Below are positions 11,688 through 24,000 of a DNA stretch of 64,000 bases, one piece after another. Position 1 is the first letter of the stretch. Every line of letters starts with the position of its first letter. Both the position numbers and the translations under genes were made by a program. The notes beneath the pieces are model-generated. The model was not told where the DNA came from. It saw only the letters and a list, made by a program, of their open reading frames with translations, and ran no database searches. The DNA is from Balanoglossus misakiensis (Eukaryota > Hemichordata): assembly GCA_040954595.2 (NCBI GenBank), contig CM082590.2, positions 4,092,001-4,156,000 of the forward strand, given 5' to 3'.

Positions 11688-13064
11688 TCATTTCGTTTGT
11701 GTTTTCGCAATTTCTTCGAACATCTCTTCAATCAACGCTACCATGTCGTCTCTTCCCATGGTCTTGAAAATTGCCAACAGATTCTCAAAGTTGCTTTCGT
11801 AGAGGGGTCCCTCTACACATGGATACTTCTGTCTTGCTGTTTTCTGAGCCTTCGCTTCTTCACTTGAATCTTGCGGGGGTGACGATGTTGATGACAGTGA
11901 CATTTTTGCCATACGACCTTTGGTGGCATCGATGTCATGTGACATGGCTCTGGCACCTGCAGCTGTAGTTGTGTCTTTTCCACTTTGATGTTGTTTCCTC
12001 TCAGCACATATACGACACCACTCTTTGAAGATGTACTCTGTAACTGGTCTGCCTGCCCGACCTGCAATCTCTTCAAATCCCATGGTATCCTGGCACTTAA
12101 TGCCCATCAAATCTGCCATGCGGCCATAGCTCAGAGAAGGATCACGTTGAACTTCCATTCTCCTTGTCAGTTTTCTTCTGGTTTCTTCAAGCATCCATTT
12201 GATATCACAGCGTTTCCACTTCCTTCGTAAGATCGCTGTGTCATGACCTTGACAAAGCAGGTCACAAACATATTCTGCTTTACCAACTTTTTGGTTGTAC
12301 ACTTTCTTTCCCATGTCTTCTGCACGTAGCACCTCATCGAGAGTGTAAAACTCTACTTTTTCCATGTTGTTGTGGTTTGCAAGAGAATCTGCACTCAGGA
12401 TAAGCTGATTCATCCTGTTGCCTGGACATGCGATTGAGAAGACATCCTGTATGTCTTTGGAAACCATCTCAAGAAGCTTGTAGCCCTTCCCAATCGACTT
12501 CTTGTCGTCAACTCGTACGCAGACATTGACTGCCCTTCTGCCATTGGTCATAAAGACAAGACCTTCAACATCATGGCACACTTTGATACCATTTTTCCAT
12601 AAGCCACTGGGCGGCTGGCCAAGCTCTGTGAAATGCTTATATAGACGGGTCTGTAATCTTGGGAAAAAGCCTGCCGTGAAGGAATCTGTTTCATCGTGGC
12701 ATTCAAAACGTCTTCCAAGGTAGATGGTCTTCATTCGGCTCACCTCCCATTGACCTTCAGGCATATCGTCGTCTTGAAGCCCTGGTATGACGAAAAGTTT
12801 CTCTCCCGTCTCTGTGATATCATGTGCTTGACAGAGAAGCTCAAAATCCTCTAGAAGGTCGACGATCAGTTGGCTGTTAACATCTTCACCAAGTACATCT
12901 TCGATCTTGTCAATTGACTGAAAACAATCTCTCTTGAACCTGGAACTGAATTGTGCAAATAAAGGGGTAGCCAACATTGGTCCAAACATCCTGGAACACA
13001 ACCAGTTTGGATCCAATACCACGACATCTTTTCTTTCTAGAGATGACTTCTTCACAAACAAAAG
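11688..13064 (-). CDS. Exon 23: COR domain, split death domain and stop
   Basis: This terminal exon of 458 codons plus TGA begins after a TTTACAG acceptor (13065-13071). The first 280 or so residues are COR ([50 protein letters not shown]). After a basic helix ([18 protein letters not shown]) comes a death-domain pattern, [11 protein letters not shown] ... [20 protein letters not shown]. About 75 residues of Ser/Thr/Ala/Lys-rich sequence follow, then [20 protein letters not shown], which matches the last two death-domain helices. The protein ends EEIAKTQTK. The death-domain call is by pattern only; the COR call is firm. No polyadenylation signal is obvious before the satellite that starts about 100 bp downstream. 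Confidence 0.88.
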   Translation of the reverse strand, partial: LLFVKKSSLERKDVVVLDPNWLCSRMFGPMLATPLFAQFSSRFKRDCFQSIDKIEDVLGEDVNSQLIVDLLEDFELLCQAHDITETGEKLFVIPGLQDDDMPEGQWEVSRMKTIYLGRRFECHDETDSFTAGFFPRLQTRLYKHFTELGQPPSGLWKNGIKVCHDVEGLVFMTNGRRAVNVCVRVDDKKSIGKGYKLLEMVSKDIQDVFSIACPGNRMNQLILSADSLANHNNMEKVEFYTLDEVLRAEDMGKKVYNQKVGKAEYVCDLLCQGHDTAILRRKWKRCDIKWMLEETRRKLTRRMEVQRDPSLSYGRMADLMGIKCQDTMGFEEIAGRAGRPVTEYIFKEWCRICAERKQHQSGKDTTTAAGARAMSHDIDATKGRMAKMSLSSTSSPPQDSSEEAKAQKTARQKYPCVEGPLYESNFENLLAIFKTMGRDDMVALIEEMFEEIAKTQTK

Positions 13065-14918
13065 CTGTAAACAAGAAAAATAATGTGAAAAATTGTTATG
13101 GAAGGAACAATCTGTAACTCTTTTACACATCAACTGCATTAAACGCTGATAATTTCATTTTGTCAAATTTGATGTATCGCATACACTCATCCCAGAATTT
13201 GTACTAACAGAGAATGGATGAACAACATGTTGTTTCTTGTTACTGACCTCTCCTATGTCATGCAGATAGTTGGTGGCTTTTCGTAAGAAACTTTCGTCAA
13301 TCGTGGGGTATATTTCTTTGATTCTTGCCACATATTTTGTCCAATAAAGAGCTGGGAAGTCATCATATAATTCCCTCTTCTTTTCCATTATCTTGGCACA
13401 AACGCTTGGAAGCATTTTGACTTTCTAAGAATAAAAATAAATTGATAACATGAAATAATTGGAAGTACCCAAACATTACATTCAATCAATTTAGGGACTG
13501 TGTCACAAAAAAGAAATATTCAATAAAACCCTGACTGGCCATGCAAGTCTTATAATTGACACATAAAACAAAGAATAGAATTTTATTTATCCAATGAAAA
13601 TTTATGTTGAAAATATCTGTAGTATACATGGGGGCAGGGGACCAAAGAAGTATCTTTGTAAGTCGAGTATCATTTTGACAAGATTGTCTTTTGCTTTAAA
13701 TTCAAATTCTGATTTTTCAGTGGAACTGACCTATCTTGTTTCAACATTTTCATCATTGGTAATTTGGTAAAAAGCATCTCACAACCATGCATTCCAGCTA
13801 GCATTATTTTTGTTTGTAATTACTGAAAATGTTACTTTTGCCAGAAATTCTAATATCAACTAATACTTGTACAACATGATGAGGATGTAATACTTTACAC
13901 TTTCAGATATATATTCTTCATGAATCTTGTAGTTGTACACCAATACTGCAGTGCTATAGTGTATCAGTGCTGATAAAACTTAACAATTCAAAGGCAAATG
14001 ACTACAGCGAAATATTGTTACCTTTTTCTGATTTAAACAATCACGGAGTTTCTTCATTTCACTGTCTGTAGAATCACGGCAATTCAACGGAAATATGTCG
14101 CTCACTATGTCTAAATAATCTTGAAACATAGTCTGGGCTTCTGTCAGAACTTCCTTCAGCAAATGACGAGCTGTAAATTATAAAGAGATGACAATATTAA
14201 TCGTCAGATAACTCCATATGCAGAAACTATGGCAAAAAAGTTCTGCTGTAAACTGTTCTGCTCTATTAGGTGCAAAATAGTCATTAACCCTTTCACCCCC
14301 AGTTCCCTCTTTAGAGGTCCAACCTTACCATAGAAAACAATTGGTTTGGACTGAATCATGGTGGTGAAATGGTAAAATGTTTTTTTATGATTATTTCCAA
14401 ACTGTGATTTGTGAATCAACTAACTACGTTCTACTCATATTGAAATGCTACGTATTCAGTTGCTGACTGCATGGTGAGGTGAAAAAACAAACAAACAAAC
14501 ATACATACACACACATAGATACATACAAACATGCACGTGCATACATACACGTGCATACATACATACATACATACATACATACATACGTACATACATACAT
14601 ACATACGTACATACACACATTCATACGTACATACATACATACATACGTACATACACACATTCATACATACATATATACATACATACATACATATATACAG
14701 ACATACATACATACATACACACATTCATACATACATACATACATACATATATACATACATACACACATACATGTACATACATACATACATACACACACAT
14801 ACATACATACACACATACATACATACATACATACATACATACATACATACATACATACATACATACATACATACATACATACATACATACATACATACAT
14901 ACATACACACAGAGTGAT

Positions 14919-14949
<31 letters not shown>

Positions 14950-14993
14950 TACATACATACATACATACATACATACATACATACATACATACA

Positions 14994-15025
<32 letters not shown>

Positions 15026-18000
15026 CACACTTGAACAAATGACAGATATTTGATATATGAAAAAGCTGACAACACTAACCTAGAGCCATATCGATTCTCT
15101 TCAACTTATCAGCTCGACTTGCAACCAATATCACCACTGGTTTCTCGTATCCTTCTCCTGACTTATCAAATGAATACCTGTCCATGTGGGTTGTTCCTTT
15201 CAGAAACCGCAACCAAAACAAAATCTACAAATGAGAATATTTGTGAAAAGTATTATTTTTGAGTCAAAGGAATCATGAATTGAATCCAATATGACATTTC
15301 TCATGATTCAGGTAATATTTGGAGGTATGCGATAAACAATGTGAAATAATTATTGAACAACAATGGCATGTTGGTTCTGCAGGAGACCAATTATAGAAAT
15401 ATCTGCAACTCTTTCAAAAAGCCATGAATGGTGACCGAGATAGTGTTGCACTTTGGAATAAAGTTTCTCAAACAGCAATATTTTCCATTCCTACAGATAA
15501 AACTTGGAAAGTGATAAACAATGCAGTCTAACTTTCCTGTGAAGATTCTTACCTTTGGGAACACACGTTCAAAGGTGTTGAGTTTACCATTCTCGTCTGT
15601 AGCTTTGAACACCAATATGGAGACAGCATTGGGTGCTCCCAGAAACATGTTATGAGTGACGTAATACTCAGCCTGGCCGGCAAAATCCCAAACACTGACA
15701 TTTCCTACGTCAGGAATATGAACACTTTGGACATCAATACCAGGTGTGGGAATGTGTTCACTTTCTTCAGATTCCAGGGTTGTTTCTTCACTCTTTGATA
15801 AGGGGGAGTGAAAGAAAAAATTACATATAATCCCACGATATTTGTCTTTGTTTGACGTCATCCTATATGAGTGGTTTTCGGGGAGTCGTGCAACTTCGAG
15901 CCGTAGATGAGAAGTTGTACGCCTTCGTGAAAACCACGAGTATACAATGACGTTAAACAAAGAAAAATCTCATTGGGATTATATATTTATCACATGACAG
16001 ACATCTCTTGCTTCACAAATCACAGAAAATGACATTTTGAGGACAGAGTGAGTAAGGGTTTATTAAGAATTCATTCTGGCCCATCAAGTTTCACACAAGC
16101 AACCCTTAATTTATTGTAATATGGCCTACTAGAACTTTAATGCAAATGAAACAAAAATATCAACATACCCTCTGAAGTGACTCCAATAATGTAGTCTTAC
16201 CAACTCCACCATCTCCAGCGAAGAACAACTTAAAAGTGTCACATTTCACACCTTGTTCCTCCATCAGGACCTTGAACTCATTTCGTTTCTGGTTGAATAA
16301 AGAAATCATAAAAATACAATTTTATTTGAGGGTTTGGAGAGTGCAGTTAAGAGTGACACCACATTAAGTAATTTATATCACACTGAAATCAATGGACACT
16401 TTTAATTCAAGATGAATAAGAATGAGCACATTTCAGGTTGTATATTATTAAAATTCATGATAATATAAAAAGTACACTCACTTGAATGTAATCCAACAGC
16501 ACCTCCTTACAAGACTTTTTAGCAACATCAAGTGGTGTCTCTCCAGTCTAATTATTTAAGATAAAAAGAATTGTAACAATATGATGTTAATATTTATAAA
16601 AGTAGTAATAATGTAAGAGATAACCATAATTCAAAATTCATTAAATTGTAATGTAATTTTAAAGTTTTGTTTTAAATTTTTCATGAAAAAAATAACCACA
16701 TCAAGTGACATGTTTTATAGTGAATAAAACCTGAATTTCACAAAATCAACACTCATTTAAAGAAATTTAACACTGATTCCTCTTTTCCATCACACTGTAT
16801 CAAAAGTACAGGATTATTTAAAACACAAATAAGAAAAATCTCCTTATTAGGAATTGACAGATTATTAGGTGACAGACAGGAGTTGGCAGATGCTGGAGGC
16901 CGACAGACAATCGCCCTATCTGATACTCTCCACATCACTGAAAGTGGAGATAGAAAGTCTCAAAGATAGGATTGGCATCGACCGTCATGAGTCAACACCT
17001 GCCTGTACAACACCTGACCCGATAGAGGGAGTAGTTTTGATTCAAAGGACAATGACAAATTATATGGCACCTCCTTATGATCAATTGTATTAGGTGACAG
17101 ACAGGAGTTGGCAGATGCTGGAGGCCGACAGACAATCGCCCTATCTGATACTCTCCACATCACTGAAAGTGGAGATAGAAAGTCTCAAAGATAGGATTGG
17201 CATCGACCGTCATGAGTCAACACCTGCCTGTCCAACACCTGACCCGATAGAGGGAATAGTTTTGATTCAAAGGGCAATGACAAATTATATGGAACCTCCT
17301 TATGATCAATTGTATTAGGTGACAGACAGCAGTTGGCAGATGCCGACAGACAATCGCCCTATCTGATACTCTCCACATCACTGAAAGTGGAGATAGAAAG
17401 TCTCAAAGATAGGATTGGCATCGACCGTCATGAGTCAACACCTGCCTGTACAACACCTGACCCTATAGAGGGAGTAGTTTTGATTCAAAGGACAATGGCA
17501 AATAGATACATTGTATCCTCAGCAAAATTTACCACAAAAACTATAATGGAATAAAGACCATTGTGCAAACTCATACTGCTTTAGGAGTGCTTGGTTAAAA
17601 GAGTGTTCAGGCATTTTCAAGACATTTTCAAAATTGTGCATTTCAAATTCAAAGATTATGAAGATTAACTACTTGAGAAAATGGGAGATGATCAGAACAC
17701 ATGGTGTAGGTCTAGAGTGTCATGGAATAAAATATAAAAGTGGAAGATTGTACCTTATTTTTGCAGTCAATATCAGCTCCATATTGCAACAATAGTTTCA
17801 CAACTTTTCCATAATCCCTCCAAGACTCTTTGCCCATTGCTGCCATGTGGAGTGCTGTGTTGCCATCCTATCCAAGAAACAAAAACAGACATCATGTAAG
17901 AGGTACAAGAAAAGTTCTGCATAAACAGCGCCACCAAACAGACTACCAACATTAACACTGAATTGATAATTAACCTCTAGTTTTTCAACAGTATTTAGGA

Positions 18001-21000
18001 TGCTTATATCATTTTTGAGTTGGATGTCACCATGTCAATGTAGCTTTAAATGATAGAGTTGAATTCAATGAATGCATTGTGTGTATTTCGTCCACCATGT
18101 CAGAATGTTGAATTTCAGACAACAGATAAATTTCCTCTTAACGATGAACAATTTAAAGAAAATATGGGTAGTAGATTGTGCCTTTATTCATCTTGACAGT
18201 TTTGAGGGAAAAACTGATTTGGATCAATTCGTAAAGATCTGCATAAGACCAGAAAATTCACATGGATGGGGAATCTTTATTTAGACAAAAGACTAGAGAT
18301 GACTTTGATGACCATTAATGTTCAGAAAGTGTTTGTTTGAGTGAAATACTGTGTTTTGACTCGCATAGAGCACCTAAGTTACTGGTATCATTATCAGAGG
18401 TACAGAACTTGTCTGTGGTCATCCATTATTATGAAGCAGTTCCTTTGTGAGTAACTTAATTTCTTTTCAACACCGTTCTGGTGAGTATTTCTGTATGTAA
18501 TGGAGGAGGAGCATGAGAACAATGTCATAACATTTGAAACGTTCTGTGAGGTTTCCTAATAAATGTTTCTAAACTGATAGAATTAACCTGCAAATGCCAG
18601 GTTGGTATTTACCTTGTTTTGTGTGGTCACATCAGCTTTGTGTTCCAATAACAATCTGAGACCGCCTTCATTGTTAGACCCTGCTGCATCATGCAAAGGG
18701 GTGTTTCCATTCTGTAAGTAATGAAAGAGGAGCATGAGAACAATGTCATAACATTTGAAACGTTCTGTGAGGTTTCCTAAACGAACAAATAAACAAACAA
18801 ATAAATGTTCCTAACCTTATAGAATTAACCTGCAGAAGCCAGTTTGGTATTTACCTTGTTTTGTGTGGTCACATCAGCTTTGTGTTCCAATAACAATCTG
18901 AGACCGCCTTCATTGTTAGACCCTGCTGCATCATGCAAAGGGGTGTTTCCATTCTGTAAGTAATGAAAGAGGAGCATGAGAACAATGTCACAAAATTTGA
19001 AATGTAATGTGAGATTTCTTAAACAAACAAACAAACAAACAAACAAACAAACAAACAAATAAATGTTTCTAAACTGATAGAATTAACCTGCAGAAGCCAG
19101 GTTGGTACTTACCTTGTTTTGAATGGTCAAATCAGCTTTGTGTTCCAATAACAATCTGACACAGCCTTCATTGCGAGACCTTGCTGCATCATGCAAAGGG
19201 CTGTCTCCATACTGTAAGTAATGAAGGAGGAGCATGAGAACAATGTCACAAAATTTGAAATGTAATGTGAGATTTCTTAAACAAACAAACAAACAAACAA
19301 ACAAACAAACAAACAAACAAACAAACAAACAAATGTTTCTAAACTGATAGAATTAACCTGCAGAAGCCAGGTTGGTACTTACCTTGTTTTGAATGGTCAC
19401 ATCAGCTTTGTGTTCCAATAACAATCTGACACAGCCTTCATGGTTAGACCCTGCTGCAGAGTGCAAAGGGGTGTTTCCATCCTGTAAGTAATGAAGGAGG
19501 AGCATGAGAACAATGTCACAAAATTTGAAATGTAATGTGAGATTTCTTAAACAATCAAACAAACAAACAAACAAATAAATGTCTCTAAACTGATAGAATT
19601 AACCTGCAGAAGCCAGGTTGGTATTTACCTTGTTTTGAATGGTCACATCAGCTTTGTGTTCCAATAACAATCTGAGACAGCCTTCATTGTTAGACCCTGC
19701 TGCAGAGTGCAAAGGGGTGTTTCCATCCTGTAAGTAATGAAGGAGAAGCATGATGAAGATGTCATGACATTTGAAACACACTGTTAGGTTTCCTAAACAA
19801 ACAAACAAACAAACAAATAAATGTTTCTAAACTGATAGAATTAACCTGCAGAAGCCAGGTTGGTATTTACCTTGTTTTGTATGGTCACATCAGCTTTGTG
19901 TTCCAATAACAATCTGAGACCGCCTTCATTGGGAGACCCTGCTGCAGAGTGCAAAGGGGTGTTTCCATTCTGTAAGTTGAAGGAGGAGCATGATGAAGAT
20001 GTCAGAAAACTGAAATGTCACATGAGTTAATTTCGTAAAATGAACAAATGAATAAAAAACAACAACAAATAGTCATCATAAACTCAAACATCTCAAACAA
20101 TGAAAAAATCTCCTAATAATGAATTGTCAGATTATTAGGTGACAGACAGGAGTTGGCAGATGCTGGAGGCCGACAGACAATCGCCCTCTCTGATACGCTC
20201 CACATCACTGAAAGTGGAGATAGAAAGTCTCAAAGACAGGATTGGCATCGACCGTCATGAGTCAACACCTGCCTGTACAACACCTGACCCGATAGAGGGA
20301 ATAGTTTTGATTCAAAGGACAATGACAAATTATATGGCACCTCCTTATGATCAATTGTATTAGGTGACAGACAGGAGTTGGCAGATGCTGGAGGCCGACA
20401 GACAATCGCCCTATCTGATACGCTCCACATCACTGAAAGTGGAGATAGAAAGTCTCAAGGATAGGATTGGCATCGACCGTCATGAGTCAACACCTGCCTG
20501 TACAACACCTGACCCTATAGAGGGAGTAGTTTTGATTCAAAGGACAATGACAAATTATATGGCACCTCCTTATGATCAATTGTATTAGGTGACAGACAGG
20601 AGTTGGCAGATGCTGGAGGCCGACAGACAATCGCCCTATCTGACACGCTCCACATCACTGAAAGTGGAGATAGAAAGTCTCAAAGATAGGATTGGCATCG
20701 ACCGTCACGAGTCAACACCTGTCTGTACAACACCTGACCCTATAGAGGGAGTAGTTTTGATTCAAAGGACAATGACAAATTATATGGCACCTCCTTATGA
20801 TCAATTGTATTAGGTGACAGACAGGAGTTGGCAGATGCTGGAGGCCGACAGACAATCGCCCTATCTGATACGCTCCACATCACTGAAAGTGGAGATAGAA
20901 AGTCTCAAAGACAGGATTGGCATCGACCGTCATGAGTCAACACCTGCCTGTACAACACCTGACCCTATAGAGGGAGTAGTTTTGATTCAAAGGACAATGA

Positions 21001-24000
21001 CAAATTATATGGCACCTCCTTATGATCAATTGTATTAGGTGACAGACAGGAGTTGGCAGATGCTGGAGGCCGACAGACAATCGCCCTATCTGATACGCTC
21101 CACATCACTGAAAGTGGAGATAGAAAGTCTCAAAGATAGGATTGGCATCGACCGTCATGAGTTAACACCTGCCTGTACAACACCTGACCCTATAGAGGGA
21201 GTAGTTTTGATTCAAAGGACAATGACAAATTATATGGCACCTCCTTATGATCAGTTGTATTAGGTGACAGACAGGAGTTGGCAGATGCTGGAGGCCGACA
21301 GACAATCGCCCTATCTGATACGCTCCACATCACTGAAAGTGGAGATAGAAAGTCTCAAAGACAGGATTGGCATCGACTGTCATGAGTCAACACCTGCCTG
21401 TACAACACCTGACCTGATAGAGGGAGTAGTTTTGATTCAAAGGACAATGACAAATAGATACATTGTGTCCTCAACAAAATTTACCACAAAAAACTACAAT
21501 TGGAAAGAAGACCATTGTGCAAACTCATACTGTTTTAGGAGTGCTTGGTTAAAATAGTGTTCAGGCATTTTCAAGACTTTGATAAAATTGTGCATTTCAA
21601 ATTCAAAGATTATGAAGATTAACTACTTGAGAAAATGGGAGTTGATCAGAACACATGGTGTAGGTCTAGAGTGTCATGGAATGAAATATAAAAGTGGAAG
21701 ATTATACCTTGTTTTTGCAGTCAACATCAGCTCCATATTGCAACAATAGTTTCACAATTTTTCCACAATCCCTCCAAGACTCTTTGCCCATTGTTGCCAT
21801 GTGGAGTGCTGTGTTGCCATCCTATACAAGAAACAAAAACAGACAATATCATGTAAGAGGTACAACAAGAAAAGTTCTGCATAAACAGACTACCAACATT
21901 AACACTGAATTGATAATTAACCTCTAGTTTTTCAATAGTACTTAGGATGCTTATGTCATTTTTGAGTTGGATGTCTCCACGTCAATGTAGCTTTAAATGA
22001 TAGAGTTGAATTAAATGAATGCATTGTGTGTATTTTGTCCACCATGTCAGAATGTTGAATTTCAGACAACAGATAAATTTCCTCATAACGATGAACAATT
22101 TAAAGAAAATATGGGTAGTAGATTGTGCCTTTATTCACCTTGACAGTTTTGAGGGAAAAACTGATTTGGATCAATTTGTAAAGATCTGCATAAGACCAGA
22201 CAATTTACATGGATGGGAAATCTTTATTTAGACAAAAGACTAGAGATGACTTTGATGACCATTAATGTTCAGAAATTGTTTGTTTGAGTGAAATACTGTG
22301 TTTTGACTCGCATAGAGCACCTAAGTTACTGGTATCATTATCAGAGGTACAGAACTTGTCTGTAGTCATCCATTATTATGAAGCAGTTTACTTGTGAGTA
22401 ACTTAATTTCTTGCCAATACCGTTCTGGTGAGTATTTCTGTATGTAATGGAGGAGGAGCATGAGAACAATGTCATAACATTTGAAACGTTCTGTGAGGTT
22501 TCCTAAACAAACAAACAAACAAACAAACAAACAAATAAATGTTTCTAAACTAATAGAATTAACCTGTAGAAGCCAGGTTGGTATTTACCTCGTTTTGAAT
22601 GGTCACATCAGCTTTGTGTTCCAATAACAATCTGAGACCGCCTTCATCGCCATAACTTGCTGCATAATGCAAAGGGGTGTTTCCATCCTGTAAGTAATGA
22701 AGGAGGAGCATGAGAACAATGTCATACAATTTGAAATGATGTTTCTTAAAACAAACAAACAAATAAATATAAAAATGTAATGTGAAGTGTAAACAAACAA
22801 ACAATAAATAAACCAACAGATAAATAAATAAAAACATCAAAAGTATCAGCCATATTGCAAAAACAACCAAGAATGGCATACTGACTGATTTGAAAGGATA
22901 ATCCACAGTCCTTCCACACACAAAATGAAAATTGCCGACTGTTAAAGTGAATACAGATTCAAGTATGACAGTGAAGAATCTCAATTGATTCTAACAGAGA
23001 GGAAAACGCTTTGATTGGTGATATAGTTTTTTGAAATTGGATGTTTTAGTCTCCATAGCTTAGTTAGGGGTGGACCAGTTGATAATCAGGGTGGGAGGGA
23101 TCTGGAAGATTAAAAAAAAGATTGCCAGCAAAATTTCAGAGATGGCTTGAAAACACAAAACACAAAAAATCCATAAAAATTTAATTTCTGGAACATATTT
23201 ATTCATTCGGGCACAAACTGTGTCAACTTCTTTGGCCAAATTTTAAAGAGAGTTAAATTTAGAATACAATGTGTCCTACTGTCCTTCCTATGGCTGGATC
23301 ATGGTCAGTAATACTAAATCAGTATGGGTAATAATTTTTGGATTTTCTCTCTTCTTGTTAAGGGGTTAGCTTGTTTCTTCCCATTGAATTTGGATCATGC
23401 AAAGTAATTTCGGATGAAAATAATATAGTGTTGTAATTAGGTCTTTTTAAAAGACATTTTATAAAATTATTCATTTATGTAGCCACGTTATCCATAATGA
23501 AGTAATAAGTCAGTTCACATACCTCATTCTTCGCATGGACATCTGCACCATGGCTAATCAACTCTCTCATAGCATCCAATTTACCTGCCCAAGACGCTTC
23601 ATGCAATGCTGTGGAACCACCCTGGAATGAAGACGTTTAAAGTTGGAATAAAAATGACATCATTATTCTGATACTTGGAATGTGCCAACTGCTCAATCTA
23701 ATATTCATTTCTTGTTAACAACAAGAAATGAATATTCACACACTCCTAGCAGCAAGAGAAAGATCAAATTTAACTGTACAACTAAATGTTTCATGATATC
23801 CATCTGACTGTCAATAAAAGAATCATCCATAGTTTCCACTGTGGTCATGAAGTTGTAAGTACGCATGTAGCCACGTTATCCATCATGAATATATATTCCT
23901 TGCTGAAAAAAAGAAATAGAATCTAATGATCTGTCAGTGAAAAGCTTTAAGGGGTTGTCAACAGATGGGGCTGCTGTCATGGTTGCCAGTAGACGTGGTG

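Noticed and set aside
11616-12723. Plus-strand and alternative-frame open frames over the last ROCO exon
   Set aside because: They are shadows of the long minus-strand coding exon, which has clear COR domain content.
14431-15075. Several long open frames on both strands
   Set aside because: All are translations of the (ATAC)n tract in different frames (Tyr-Ile-His-Thr or Val-Cys-Met-Tyr runs).
15391-15960. Reading the whole 189-codon minus-strand frame as one exon
   Set aside because: The ends do not fit a Roc domain. The GTAAGA donor at 15552 and the AG acceptor at 15793 define an 80-codon exon that keeps phase.
20139-21557. Chain of 74-codon frames considered as a repeat protein
   Set aside because: Each unit ends in a stop and begins with GTG rather than ATG, and it lies antisense in an intron. 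It is treated as a minisatellite.
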